DNA of 64,000 bases from Chitinasiproducens palmae (GTDB taxonomy: Bacteria; Pseudomonadota; Gammaproteobacteria; Burkholderiales; Burkholderiaceae). Within the stretch, counting starts at the first letter, position 1. Every line of letters starts with the position of its first letter. The translations under genes were made by a program, and so were the position numbers. The notes below the pieces were generated by a model. The model made no database searches and was not told where the DNA came from. It worked only from the letters and a program-made list of their open reading frames with translations. The stretch lies in the NCBI RefSeq assembly GCF_900095735.1, contig NZ_FNLO01000005.1, positions 1 through 64,000 of the forward strand, given 5' to 3'. This document shows positions 46,898 through 56,273 of this stretch, in pieces.

Positions 46898-48484
46898 ATG
46901 CGCTCGACCCTTCGCGCCGCCGCACTGGTGCTGGCCATGCCGACCGCGGTATTCGCCGCACCGCTGACGGTCTGCACCGAGGCCAGTCCGGACGGCTTCG
47001 ACGTGGTGCAGTACAACTCGCTGACCACGACCAACGCGTCCGCCGACGTCATCTACGACGGCCTGGTCGCGTACGATGAAGCGGCCGCCAAGGTGGTGCC
47101 GGCGCTGGCGGAGAAATGGGACGTGAGCGCCGACGGCCTGACCTACACCTTCCATTTGCGCCCGAACGTCGCGTTCCAGACGACCGACTACTTCAAGCCA
47201 AGCCGCCCGTTGAACGCCGACGACGTGATCTTCACGTTCAAGCGGATGATCGACGACGCGTCGCCGTGGCACAAGGTGGCCGGCGCAAGCGGCTTCCCGC
47301 ACGCGCAGTCGATGCAACTGCCCAAGCGCATCAAGTCGATCGACCGGGTCGACGACCGCACGGTACGCTTCGTCCTGAACGAACCCGATGCGACGTTCCT
47401 GCCGGTGCTGACGATGGGTTTCGCATCGATCTATTCGGCCGAATACGCCGATCAGTTGCTCAAGGCCAACAAGGCCGGCGACTATAACAGCCAGCCGGTT
47501 GGCACCGGCCCGTTCATCCTGAAGCGCTATACCCGCGACGCGGTGATCCGCTACGACGCGAACCCGACCTACTGGGGCGGCAAGCCGAAGGCCGACCGCC
47601 TGATCTATACGATCACGCCCGACGCGTCGGTGCGGGCGCAGAAGGTCAAGGCCGGCGAATGCCAGATCGCCCTTTCGCCGAAGCCGCAGGATGTGCGCGC
47701 CGCCAAGGCCGGCGGCGCGGTGAAGGCCGTCGAGACACCCGCCTTCATGACCGCCTTCGTGGCGATCAATTCGCAGAAGAAACCGCTCGATAATCCGCTG
47801 GTGCGGCGCGCGCTGAACCTGGCCTTCGACCGGACCGCCTATCTGAAGGCCGTGTTCGAGGACACCGCCACGCCGGCAGTCAATCCCTACCCGCCCAACA
47901 CCTGGAGCTACGCGAAGTCGATCGCCGCCTATCCGCACGACATCGCGCAAGCGAAGAAGCTGCTCGCGCAGGCCGGCTTGCCGAATGGCTTCTCGACGAC
48001 CATCTGGACCCGGCCGACCGGCAGTACGCTGAATCCGAATCCCAAGGTTGGCGCCGAACTGCTGCAGGCGGACCTGGCCAAGATCGGCGTCAAGGCCGAG
48101 ATCCGGGTGATCGAATGGGGCGAACTGATTCGCCAGGCCAAGCAGGGCCAGCACGACCTGCTGTTCATGGGCTGGGCCGGTGACAACGGCGACCCGGACA
48201 ATTACCTGACGCCGCAATTCAGTTGCGCCGCGGTGAAATCCGGCACCAACTTCGCGCGCTTCTGCGACGCCAAGCTCGACCAGGCCATCACCGACGGCCG
48301 CCACACCACCGACCGCGCAAAGCGCACGCAGTCTTACCAGGCCGCTCAGCAGATCATCCACGACCAGGCACTGTGGGTCCCGCTGGCGTATCCGACCGCC
48401 AGCGCGCTGGTCACCGACAAGGTCAGCGGCTACAAGGTCAGCCCATTCGGGCGGCAGCACTTCGCCACCGTGTCGGTCCGCTGA
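46898..48484 (+). CDS. ABC transporter periplasmic binding protein, dipeptide/oligopeptide type
   Basis: 528 residues with a signal peptide (MRSTLRAAALVLAMPTAVFA). SBP_bac_5 fold, DppA-like: LTVCTEASPDGFDVVQYNSLTTTNASADVIYDGLV, LAEKWDVSADGLTYTFHLRPNVAF, the conserved PVGTGPFILKRY, and LLFMGWAGDNGDPDNYLTPQFSC, which is close to DppA. It should bind dipeptides for import. No DppBCDF permease or ATPase genes are adjacent; the next gene is convergent, so it is an orphan or recruits a transporter encoded elsewhere. Confidence 0.93.
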   Translation: MRSTLRAAALVLAMPTAVFAAPLTVCTEASPDGFDVVQYNSLTTTNASADVIYDGLVAYDEAAAKVVPALAEKWDVSADGLTYTFHLRPNVAFQTTDYFKPSRPLNADDVIFTFKRMIDDASPWHKVAGASGFPHAQSMQLPKRIKSIDRVDDRTVRFVLNEPDATFLPVLTMGFASIYSAEYADQLLKANKAGDYNSQPVGTGPFILKRYTRDAVIRYDANPTYWGGKPKADRLIYTITPDASVRAQKVKAGECQIALSPKPQDVRAAKAGGAVKAVETPAFMTAFVAINSQKKPLDNPLVRRALNLAFDRTAYLKAVFEDTATPAVNPYPPNTWSYAKSIAAYPHDIAQAKKLLAQAGLPNGFSTTIWTRPTGSTLNPNPKVGAELLQADLAKIGVKAEIRVIEWGELIRQAKQGQHDLLFMGWAGDNGDPDNYLTPQFSCAAVKSGTNFARFCDAKLDQAITDGRHTTDRAKRTQSYQAAQQIIHDQALWVPLAYPTASALVTDKVSGYKVSPFGRQHFATVSVR

Positions 48485-48529
48485 CGGCGCGCCGGTCCCT
48501 CGGGCACCGGTGCGTCGGGCGCAGCGGTC

Positions 48530-48550
48530 GCCTGCGGTGCGCCCGCAGGC
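48530..48550. terminator. Hairpin between convergent binding-protein and porin genes
   Basis: GCCTGCGG (48530-48537), loop TGCGC, CCGCAGGC (48543-48550): a perfect 8-bp stem. It is midway between the stops at 48484 and 48575 and could serve both strands. No T tract is present. Confidence 0.55.
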
Positions 48551-48574
48551 AATGCCCGCGGTCCGGCGGGTCGG

Positions 48575-49639
48575 TCAGAACCAGTGTGCGACGCCCGCGT
48601 AGGCACCTTGCTGGGTGCCGCCGGGCAGCGGATTGTCGGCGGCCGTGCCGCCGGCCTCGACCGCAAAGTTGGCATTGCCTCGGTTGAACACGCTGCCGAC
48701 CGAGGCATACACGATGGTGCGCTTCGACAGTGCATAGTTGGCGCCCACCATGGCCAGCGTGGCACTGCCGCCGCCATGGTCCAGCCGGGTGTGATAGACA
48801 GCGCCCAACAGTCCGAGCGTCGCGCTCGCCTGCCAGTTCATCCCTGCCCACACGGTGTCGCTGCGCCGTGCGGCGTACGCGTTGTCGGCGCTCGCGCGTG
48901 CCGCCGGCGCGCGCAGACCGGCGTACGCGAGATAGAACTTGGCGCGACGCCATGCGTACGTGGCGCCGAACATGTACTGCCGCGAGTGCCGGAACAACGC
49001 GTCGTAGGCATCGCCCGATGGCGCGTCGCTGCGCACCGTGTCGTAGAGCGCGGTCATCATCAACGGACCGCGTTGATAGCGGACATCGGCCGACCACTCG
49101 GTTCCGCGCGCGAACGTACCGGCATGCCCGCCCGGTGCGAATTGCAGACCGGCGGTCCAGCCGGCCCATTCAGGCGAGCGATAGCCGATTGCATTGGCGC
49201 GCGAACCCCACGCCCGTCCGCGCAACAGCGTCGCCGCGCCCAGGAACTGCAAGCCGCCGGGGTCCAGCGCCCATAGCGCGCCGTCCGATCGTTTCATGTC
49301 GCGACCCAGGCTCAGTTCGCCGTAGCGCGGCGACACCAGCGCGACGCGCGCAATGCGATTGAACAGCGCGTCGTCGGCGCCGTTGTTCACGTCGAAGCCG
49401 CTTTCGAGCTGGAACACCGCGTGGTTGCCGCCGCCAAGCGTCGCCTCGCCACGCATGCCCCACAGGCTGGTCCCCCATTGGCTGTTGGCGCTCCGCCAGC
49501 GCGTCGACGATGTTGCACCGAGGCGGTTGGTCCAATCCACGCCGCTGACCAGCCGGCCGTAGAAGACCGGTCCGTCGGCGGCGCACGCCGATGACGTCGC
49601 GAGGCCAGTGACGCAGAAGAGTAGTGCGGTGTATTTCAT
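48575..49639 (-). CDS. Gram-negative porin (OmpC/Omp38-like)
   Basis: 354 residues from the ATG at 49639; the long upstream frame is a shadow. Signal peptide MKYTALLFCVTGLATSSACA. The mature protein starts DGPVFYGRLVSGVDWTN, like beta-proteobacterial porins that begin with SSVTLYG. It shows alternating strands through WGMRGEATLGGGNHAVFQLESGFDVNNG and ends in the outer-membrane insertion signal with terminal Phe (GVAHWF). It forms a diffusion channel, probably trimeric. Confidence 0.93.
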   Translation of the reverse strand: MKYTALLFCVTGLATSSACAADGPVFYGRLVSGVDWTNRLGATSSTRWRSANSQWGTSLWGMRGEATLGGGNHAVFQLESGFDVNNGADDALFNRIARVALVSPRYGELSLGRDMKRSDGALWALDPGGLQFLGAATLLRGRAWGSRANAIGYRSPEWAGWTAGLQFAPGGHAGTFARGTEWSADVRYQRGPLMMTALYDTVRSDAPSGDAYDALFRHSRQYMFGATYAWRRAKFYLAYAGLRAPAARASADNAYAARRSDTVWAGMNWQASATLGLLGAVYHTRLDHGGGSATLAMVGANYALSKRTIVYASVGSVFNRGNANFAVEAGGTAADNPLPGGTQQGAYAGVAHWF

Positions 49640-49944
49640 TGCGACTTCCAATCGATGACGAACAGCCGTCCATGTCGCACGCGACGCGGACGCGAGGCAT
49701 CGCCGGCAGCACGCCAAGACCCGTGGACGGTGCAATCGAGACGATCGCACCGTCCATCGGCACGCCGGAAGGAACGCAGAGAGATACGTACTGCCAAGCA
49801 ATTGGGCGATGCTAGCAGCCGTCGAGAAAGGCTTGAATCGGTGTTGCTACCGGTTGGGCGGCATCGCGCCGCGCCACCGCGCCTGTCGGGCCGACAGCCT
49901 GTCAGCCCGGCAGGCGCCGACGGCACCGCCGTCACGCGCGTCGT
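49640..49944. other. Intergenic region upstream of the porin gene
   Basis: 305 bp. It holds the porin promoter region and the end of the MBL gene's transcript. About 45-60 bp past the MBL stop are nested short hairpins (CTGTC-GGGCC-GACAG at 49884-49898). No gene is supported. Confidence 0.45.
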
Positions 49945-51027
49945 TCAGCGTGCAGGTACGAAACGGAACACGCCATCATCACCCGTCTCGCGTCGCAGGC
50001 GACCGTCCAGCCAGAGCAGATGCAAGTGGGCCAGCGCCTCGCCCAATGCAAACGTCATCTGGTGTGTATCGAGCTTGCGGCGGAACATCAGCGGGACGAT
50101 GTCGCCCGCGCTGCGCGGTGCCGTGGCGCACGCTTCCATCACCTCGGCAAGCCGGGCGGCATGGTGGTCGCGCAGCTGGCGTACACGGGTGTGCAGTCCG
50201 ACGAACGGTTTGCCATGCGACGGCAGCACCAGCGTATCGGCCGGCAGCGACTCGTAACGGCCGAGCGAACGCAGATAGAGGTCGAGCGGATTGCCCTCCG
50301 GCTCCATGTCGAATACGGAGACGTTGGTCGAGATGCGTGGCAGTACCATGTCGCCCGAGATCAACACCCGTTTCGCGTCGCAGTAGAGCGCGCAGTGTTC
50401 CGGCGAATGGCCGAAACCGGTGATCACACGCCAGCGCGCGTCGCCGATGACGATCTCGTCGCCCTCGCTCAGCCGCCGGAACTGCGCCGGCACGCTCGGC
50501 ACCAGCGTCGGGAAGTAGGCGGTGCGATGCGCGACTTGCTCCAGCGTCGTCTCTTCGGTAACGCCGTTGCGGGCCAGATGCGCGGCAGTGGCCTGGCCGC
50601 CGGCATTCGATTCGAGACTGCCGTGCGACAGCACCGCGCCCAGCGCATATTCGCCGAGCGTCATCCAGAGCCGCGCCTGCCAGCGGGCATCGTCGCCGCC
50701 GTCGCACAGCCATCGCGCCAGCCCGAGGTGGTCCGGGTGACAGTGCGTGACCAGCACCCGCGACGCGCGCCGGTTCTCGAACGCGCTATCGAACAGCGTG
50801 CGCCAATGGCCGCGGATCGTCTCGTCGGCGATGCCGCAGTCGACGACGGTCAGCGAGGGCGCCGCGGCCTCGTCCTGATCGTCGAGCAGCCAGACGTTCA
50901 CATGGTCGAGCACGAAGGGCAGCGGCATGCGGGCCCAGCGCACGCCGGGCGCGACGGTCAAAGCCTGTCCCGGCTCCGGCAATGTGTCACCGAAACGATA
51001 TTCCAGTTCCTTTTCCAGCTCGTTCAT
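49945..51027 (-). CDS. Metallo-beta-lactamase-fold hydrolase
   Basis: 360 residues from the ATG at 51027. Zinc motif VLVTHCHPDHLGLARWL (HxHxDH, near residue 95-100), a further His in GFGHSPEHCAL, the Asp in VLISGDMVLPRISTN and the last His in VLPSHGKPFVGLH are all present. The C-terminal helical region (HAARLAEVMEAC through LAHLHLLWLDGRLRRE) is like the winged-helix tail of LACTB2/glyoxalase II-type MBL proteins. It probably hydrolyses a thioester or similar small substrate. Confidence 0.92.
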   Translation of the reverse strand: MNELEKELEYRFGDTLPEPGQALTVAPGVRWARMPLPFVLDHVNVWLLDDQDEAAAPSLTVVDCGIADETIRGHWRTLFDSAFENRRASRVLVTHCHPDHLGLARWLCDGGDDARWQARLWMTLGEYALGAVLSHGSLESNAGGQATAAHLARNGVTEETTLEQVAHRTAYFPTLVPSVPAQFRRLSEGDEIVIGDARWRVITGFGHSPEHCALYCDAKRVLISGDMVLPRISTNVSVFDMEPEGNPLDLYLRSLGRYESLPADTLVLPSHGKPFVGLHTRVRQLRDHHAARLAEVMEACATAPRSAGDIVPLMFRRKLDTHQMTFALGEALAHLHLLWLDGRLRRETGDDGVFRFVPAR

Positions 51028-51590
51028 GGGGAGTCGCGCGCGAATGGTCGATGCCGCATTGTCGCATCGCGTCGGCGACCGCGCTGAGGCATGCTTGCCT
51101 GGGCAGGCGCCGCATCGTGTCGAGAACGGCCACCGCGCCGTCCCAGCCGCGTGGCGCGCCGTGCAGGCCGGGCGTGCCACAGCAAGGCCAACATCGCGCC
51201 GATCCGCCCGGCCCGTCGGTCCGCGCGATCCTGGCGCCAAGCCGGACCCGCGTACCACGGCAGCGGCGGCCGCTGCGGGCCGCGCAACGCCGTCGCGTTG
51301 CTACCCCCGGCCCCGCATGCCGGCCCCACATGCCGGCCCCGCATGCCCGTCGTCCTCGCCGTCGTGCTGGCCATCTGCCCCGACCGGCCATCTGGACAGC
51401 GCCCCGCAGCGGTCGATTCCGGGTAGGCTAGACACGTTGCGACAGCCTGCCGACATCCTGCCGTGCGCGCGGCGACGCGTGAGTCGCGTCGGCTGCAACA
51501 GCGGCGCGGCGTCGGTTGCCTGCCCTCTTTGCAGGCGATGCATGCCGCCGACGCGCTTCGCCGGCTGCCCGCCGCTTTCCGAACCGAACC
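51028..51590. other. Divergent intergenic region upstream of aceK
   Basis: 563 bp between the MBL gene and aceK with no supported gene. It includes a three-unit 13-bp array at 51307-51345 (listed separately). Open frames in all phases are Arg/Pro/Ala-rich shadows. Confidence 0.45.
51307..51345. repeat. 13-bp tandem array, unit CCGGCCCCGCATG
   Basis: Units start at 51307, 51320 (one change, CACATG) and 51333. It is a short GC-rich array in the aceK upstream region. Confidence 0.8.
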
Positions 51591-53441
51591 ATGCCCTTCC
51601 CGTCCGCCACGCACCGTTTTCCGCGCGTTCTCGCCGATGCCGCCGGCTTCGAGCTGGCCATCGCGATCCGCCAGGGTTTCGATCGCCACTACGCGATCTT
51701 CCGACAGGCTGCCGTGGATGCCCGTGCGCTGTTCGAACAGGGCGACTGGCAGGCGCTGCAGCGTCTGAACCGGGACCGGATCGCGTTCTACGACGCCCGC
51801 GTGCAGGAATGCGTCGCGACGCTGGCCCGCGAACATCACGCCACAGCGGTCGACGACGCGCTCTGGCAGCAGGTGAAGCTGCATTACATCGGTCTGTTGA
51901 CCGGCCATCCGCAGCCGGAATGCGCGGAAACGTTCTTCAATTCGGTGTGCTGCCGCATCCTGCACCGCGCATACTTCAACAACGATTTCATCTTCGTGCG
52001 CCCGGCGCTCGCCACCGAATACCTGGAAAACGACGAACCCGCCGAAGCACCGACCTATCGCGTCTACTATCCACGCGACGAAGGACTGGACACGACGCTC
52101 TGGCGCATCCTGAGCCACTTCCACTTCGAAGCGCCGTTCGAGGACATGTCCCGCGACGTGGCGTTGATGCGTGCGGTCATCGAGGCACGGCTGGGTCTGG
52201 TCGCCGACAATTTCCAGATCCATGTGCTCTCGTCGCCGTTCTTCCGCAATACCGCCTGCTTCGCCGTAGCGCGGATCATCAACGCCGACACGGTCCTGCC
52301 CGCCGTGCTGGCGATCCGACGCCGGCCTGCAAGCGACGTCGCGCCCGCCAGCCTGTATGTCGACGCGCTGCTGCTCGAACCGCGCGCGCTGGCCACCCTA
52401 TTCAGCTTCGCGCACTCCTATTTCCTGGTGGACATGGGCGTGCCGTCCGCCTATGTCGCGTTCCTGCAATCGCTGCTGCCGGGCAAGCCGAAGGCGGAGT
52501 GGTACGCGTCGCTGGGCTTGCAGAAACATGGCAAGGCGTTGTTCTATCGCGACCTGCTCCATCACCTGCGCCATTCGAGCGACGCCTTCGTCAGCGCGCC
52601 TGGCATCAAGGGGCTGGTGATGATCGTCTTCACGTTGCCATCGTTCCCGTATGTGTTCAAGGTGATCCGCGACCGCTTCGGCTGGCCGAAGGAAACCACG
52701 CGCGAGGCGGTGATGGCTCGCTACCGTCTGGTCAAGACGCACGATCGCCTGGGGCGCATGGCCGATACGCTCGAGTTCTCGAAAGCGGCCTTTCCCCGGG
52801 CTCGCTTCGACGAGGCATTGCTTGCCGAGTTGAAGGACGGCGCACCGTCGATGATCGAGTTCGACGGCGACGACGTCGTCATCCAGCATTTGTACATCGA
52901 GCGCCGGATGACGCCGCTCAACCTTTACCTGCGCGACGGCGACGATGCTGCGGTCGATCATGGCATTGCGGAATACGGCCATGCAATCAAGGAAATGCTG
53001 GCCGCGGGCATTTTCCCGGGCGACATGCTCTACAAGAACTTCGGCATGACGCGGCATGGCCGGGTCGTCTTCTACGACTACGACGAGGTCGAATATCTGG
53101 CCGATTGCACGGTCAAGACAGTGCCGGCGCCACCGGACGAGGAAGCGGAACTGGGGGCCGAGCCGTGGTATCCGGTTGCGCCGGGCGACATCTTTCCCGA
53201 GACCTACCCGCCTTTCCTGCTCGGCGATGCCCGGGTCGCCGCCGCGTTCAAACGTCACCACCCCGACTTCTTCGACCCGGCGATGTGGCGTGCCCATCAG
53301 AACGCGGTGCGGCAGGGCCGCGTCGCCGATGTCATGCCCTATCCCGCCCACCTGCGGTTGGCGGCGACCGGGGCAGGCGCCCCGGCGGCGGGCAATGCAG
53401 GTTTGGCGCCGGATGCCGAGCGTGACCGGAGGTCTGTCTGA
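51591..53441 (+). CDS. aceK: Isocitrate dehydrogenase kinase/phosphatase
   Basis: 616 residues from the ATG at 51591. AceK switches isocitrate dehydrogenase on and off by phosphorylation, directing carbon to the glyoxylate shunt during growth on acetate or fatty acids. Conserved regions: [25 protein letters not shown], the [28 protein letters not shown] block, ATP-binding [27 protein letters not shown], and the catalytic [13 protein letters not shown] and [24 protein letters not shown]. Malate synthase and isocitrate lyase genes are not in the window. Confidence 0.98.
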   Translation: MPFPSATHRFPRVLADAAGFELAIAIRQGFDRHYAIFRQAAVDARALFEQGDWQALQRLNRDRIAFYDARVQECVATLAREHHATAVDDALWQQVKLHYIGLLTGHPQPECAETFFNSVCCRILHRAYFNNDFIFVRPALATEYLENDEPAEAPTYRVYYPRDEGLDTTLWRILSHFHFEAPFEDMSRDVALMRAVIEARLGLVADNFQIHVLSSPFFRNTACFAVARIINADTVLPAVLAIRRRPASDVAPASLYVDALLLEPRALATLFSFAHSYFLVDMGVPSAYVAFLQSLLPGKPKAEWYASLGLQKHGKALFYRDLLHHLRHSSDAFVSAPGIKGLVMIVFTLPSFPYVFKVIRDRFGWPKETTREAVMARYRLVKTHDRLGRMADTLEFSKAAFPRARFDEALLAELKDGAPSMIEFDGDDVVIQHLYIERRMTPLNLYLRDGDDAAVDHGIAEYGHAIKEMLAAGIFPGDMLYKNFGMTRHGRVVFYDYDEVEYLADCTVKTVPAPPDEEAELGAEPWYPVAPGDIFPETYPPFLLGDARVAAAFKRHHPDFFDPAMWRAHQNAVRQGRVADVMPYPAHLRLAATGAGAPAAGNAGLAPDAERDRRSV

Positions 53442-53534
53442 GGTGCCAGGACTGCTCAAGACCGCGGCCGCCCGCTTGCCTGTCCAACGCGCGCCCGACG
53501 CGACCTGTGTTGCCAGCGAAGCGAGGCAGCCGCG

Positions 53535-54938
53535 GTGATCCGTGCGAAGCCGCCCCGCATGCCGGCGCTGCCCGCGCCGCGACGTCCGTTGCCCGGGGTT
53601 GACGGCATTGGCTGCCTTGCCCTCCTTGGGCTCAATGGGCTCAATGGGCTCATTGGCCGCAAGGGCCGCGAGGACCGCGAGGGCCGCGAGGGCCGCATCG
53701 GTCCCATCGGTGCCGCGTTGGTCTGCGCGAGCCTGCTCGTGCAACTCGCCTGGGGCGGCGCCGGGTCGGCGCATGCCGCAACGGGCGCCGTCCCGACGCC
53801 GCTGGCGGCGCGTGCCGCTCCCGAGGCAGCCTGGCGCGTTGCGCCGCCTGCCGGCGACGCCGGTCGAACCGCGCTGCGGCGCGTCGACGCCGGCATGAAC
53901 GAGGAAGTCGTGATGCTGCCGACGCCAGGCGGCGGCATGCTGGAGACCACCTTGTTCCGCCCGGACGGTCCTGGCCCCTTTCCAATCCTGATCTATAACC
54001 ACGGCAAGGAGCGCGGCCTGCCGGCGCACCAGGCGCGGGCACGACCGCTGCCGGTGGCCCGCGAGTTCGTCTCGCGCGGCTATCTGGTCGCGGTGCCGAT
54101 GCGGCGCGGCTTTGCGCAGTCGAGCGGCAGCTATGACGAGATGCCATGCGATGCGGCCGAAAACGGCCGACGGCAGGCCGACGACATTGCCGACGCGGTG
54201 GCGGCCCTGTCGCGCCTTCCCTATGCCGACGCAGGCCGTATCGTACTGCTCGGCGCATCGTACGGCGGTCTGGCGACGATCGCCTACGCCGACCGCCCGA
54301 ATTCCGGCGTGCGCGGCGTAATCAACTTCTCGGGCGGCTTGCGCCAGACGGGTTGCGCCGACTGGGAAGCCGACCTGATCGAGGCTTTCAGCCTCTACGG
54401 CCGTGCCGCGCGCCTGCCCAGCCTCTGGCTATATGGCGCGAACGATCAACTCTGGCCGCATGGATTGGGCTTCGACATGTTCGCCGCCTATGCGGCCGGC
54501 GGCAGCCGGGCGACGCTGGTCGACTTCGGTCCGTACAAGGACGATTCGCATCGTCTGCTCGGCGATCGGGACGGCGTGTCGACCTGGTGGCCGCCGGTGG
54601 CGGCATTCCTGACGCGCGTCGGCATGCCGACCGCGCCGCGCTATGCCGTCGACACGCGCCACTCGCCCGCGCCTTCCGGCTATGCGGACGTGCACGATGT
54701 CACCGCGCCACCGTTCCTCGATCCTGCCGGACGCTCGGCCTATCTCGACTTCCTGCGCCAGTACCCGTCGCGCGCGTTCGCCTTGTCGGCGAGCGGCGCC
54801 TGGGCCTGGGCAGAGGGCGGCGACGACCCGATGTCGGTGGCCCTCGATACCTGCCAGCAACGCAGTCGCGCGCCCTGCCGGCTCTATGCGGTCGACAACG
54901 CCGTCGTATGGAACCGCTATGCGGATCCCGGCCGTTGA
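53535..54938 (+). CDS. Exported alpha/beta hydrolase (dienelactone hydrolase-like) with repeat-built N-terminus
   Basis: Up to 467 residues from a GTG at 53535. A signal-like stretch occurs only at about 60-80 (AALVCASLLVQLAWGGAGSAHA); the first 60 residues are largely a translated 9-bp repeat array, so the true start may be a later GTG. The hydrolase domain from about 125 has FPILIYNHGKERG, FVSRGYLVAVPMRRGFAQSSG, the nucleophile motif LLGASYGGL, and LYGANDQLWP with a later His. Substrate unknown. It follows aceK by 93 bp. Confidence 0.8.
   Translation: MIRAKPPRMPALPAPRRPLPGVDGIGCLALLGLNGLNGLIGRKGREDREGREGRIGPIGAALVCASLLVQLAWGGAGSAHAATGAVPTPLAARAAPEAAWRVAPPAGDAGRTALRRVDAGMNEEVVMLPTPGGGMLETTLFRPDGPGPFPILIYNHGKERGLPAHQARARPLPVAREFVSRGYLVAVPMRRGFAQSSGSYDEMPCDAAENGRRQADDIADAVAALSRLPYADAGRIVLLGASYGGLATIAYADRPNSGVRGVINFSGGLRQTGCADWEADLIEAFSLYGRAARLPSLWLYGANDQLWPHGLGFDMFAAYAAGGSRATLVDFGPYKDDSHRLLGDRDGVSTWWPPVAAFLTRVGMPTAPRYAVDTRHSPAPSGYADVHDVTAPPFLDPAGRSAYLDFLRQYPSRAFALSASGAWAWAEGGDDPMSVALDTCQQRSRAPCRLYAVDNAVVWNRYADPGR
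53628..53699. repeat. Two adjoining 9-bp in-frame arrays in the 5' part of the hydrolase gene
   Basis: Three GGGCTCAAT-type units (53628, 53637, 53646) run into five GGCCGCGAG-type units (53655, 53664, 53673, 53682, 53691). In the hydrolase frame they encode LNG-LNG-LIG and then RKG-RED-REG-REG-RIG. The 9-bp unit preserves the frame. Confidence 0.9.
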
Positions 54939-55645
54939 GTATTTCAGAAGCGGCGGTGCGCCGGGCGGGCGGAATACCATCAACCGCAGGCGCGTGAAAC
55001 GCCGATGCGCGAATCCCGATGCGGGCGGCCTCTCGCGCCTGTGACCGCGTCCGCCTGGGGCATGGCCCCCGCGCCCGACTGGCGAGGCGAGACGGCGGGC
55101 CACGCCGCCTCGGGCGGCAAGCGCGTGCAAGTGTGCCCCTGGGCCGATGAGACTGCCTGGACCGGCTGAGCCGATCGAGCCGGCCCGACGGTCGCACCGC
55201 CGCGACGGAGCGCATGCGCCCACAAACCCGCCGGGCAGCCGGCAAGTCGCACTGGTCGACAACGTGCTGCTCGACTAGGCACTGGTCGACGAGGCACTGG
55301 TCGACAAGGCATTACCGGCAACATGAGTTTTTGTCCGCCAGACCAGTGTGGCGGCAAGCTGGGCCATACTGTGCCGATGTCACGTTCGTCGCTGCTGCTT
55401 TCCCGCCGCCGGTCGACCGCTGCCTGCCAGCGCGAGGCCGAGCGCGACATCGCGTGCATCGTCCCAGCGGTGCTGCCCACCTGCCGGCCATGCGCCCGGC
55501 ATCCGTGCTGCCCCGCATCCCCGTGCACGCAATATGCGACGGATCACATGGCGGCCCGACAGCGTACCGCGCTGCGCCGGTTGCATCGCACCGGTAATCG
55601 AGCGATGCGCGTCCTTTCCGACTGTTCAAAGAGGCTTTCCGCGAT
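54939..55645. other. Largest gene-free stretch of the window
   Basis: 707 bp between the hydrolase and the MaoC gene. Every frame lacks recognisable features. It contains a 15-bp array (55251-55310) and otherwise GC-rich unique sequence. A small RNA gene or decayed gene cannot be excluded. Confidence 0.5.
55251..55310. repeat. 15-bp tandem array, unit ACTGGTCGACRAGGC
   Basis: Four units start at 55251 (ACTGGTCGACAACGT), 55266 (GCTGCTCGACTAGGC), 55281 (ACTGGTCGACGAGGC) and 55296 (ACTGGTCGACAAGGC). Each is centred on a CTCGAC or GTCGAC core. Confidence 0.88.
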
Positions 55646-56101
55646 ATGTCACGCATTGTCACGATTGGCGATACCTTCTCCCATGAACTGCGTTTCACCG
55701 CCGATCAGATCCAACGTTTTGCCGAACTGACCGGTGACAGCTTGCCGCTGCACCGCGATCCGTCATATGCCCGCGATCACCGCTTCCCCGGCTTGGTGGT
55801 ATCGGCTGCCCATCTGAGCGCGCATCTGCTGAGCGCGATCGGCAATCACTTCAACGCATTCGCTCATTCCCTGAATACTCAGCTCGATATCAGATTCGAG
55901 CGCGCCATCCTGGCCAACGACACGCTGGTACTGGACTGGCGCGTGACTGACGCGTTCTGGAAGGACAAGCCCGGCGGCGATGTCACCACGCTGGCCCTCG
56001 CCGTGCATAATCAGCGCGAGCTGTCCGTTGCGTCGGGAACGGCGACCCTGCTGGTGATGCCGAAGAGCGCGGACCTGAGCAGCGCGGCGGGTGCGCCCTG
56101 A
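55646..56101 (+). CDS. MaoC-like dehydratase (hotdog fold)
   Basis: 151 residues. The hydratase signature is seen as RFAELTGDSLPLHRDPSYARDHRFPGLVVSAAHLSAHLLSAIGNHF: the Asp and His of the (R)-specific enoyl-CoA hydratase motif (D-x4-H) are present. The tail VTTLALAVHNQRELSVASGTATLLVMP is also typical. It may hydrate (R)-enoyl-CoA, for example for PHA or fatty-acid metabolism. It lies 172 bp before the nitronate monooxygenase gene. Confidence 0.9.
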   Translation: MSRIVTIGDTFSHELRFTADQIQRFAELTGDSLPLHRDPSYARDHRFPGLVVSAAHLSAHLLSAIGNHFNAFAHSLNTQLDIRFERAILANDTLVLDWRVTDAFWKDKPGGDVTTLALAVHNQRELSVASGTATLLVMPKSADLSSAAGAP

Positions 56102-56203
56102 CGTCTGCGAGCGCGCGAACGCATTGGCGCTGGGCGCGTAGCGGCGTCGGGCCGAGCGCTTCGGTGGGCTACGACGCGCCGATCGGCGAGCCCGCGGACC
56201 GTC

Positions 56204-56223
56204 TACAATAGAACGATCGTTCT
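56204..56223 (+). promoter_or_regulatory. Palindromic operator and -10 upstream of the nitronate monooxygenase gene
   Basis: A perfect 14-bp palindrome, AGAACGATCGTTCT, lies at 56210-56223, immediately after a TACAAT -10-like hexamer (56204-56209). The placement over the transcription start and the form (GAACGATCGTTC) are typical of TetR-family operators. The regulator is not encoded next to it. The start codon is 50 bp further on. Confidence 0.7.
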
Positions 56224-56273
56224 TTTATGCCGCGTCCTGGCCGCCTGGGCCGCGACCCGCCCGGAGTTCGCCG

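Noticed and set aside
46511-48460. 649-codon minus-strand frame opposite the peptide-binding protein
   Set aside because: Shadow frame; its start region only translates the 11-bp array into AADVQQTCSR-type repeats.
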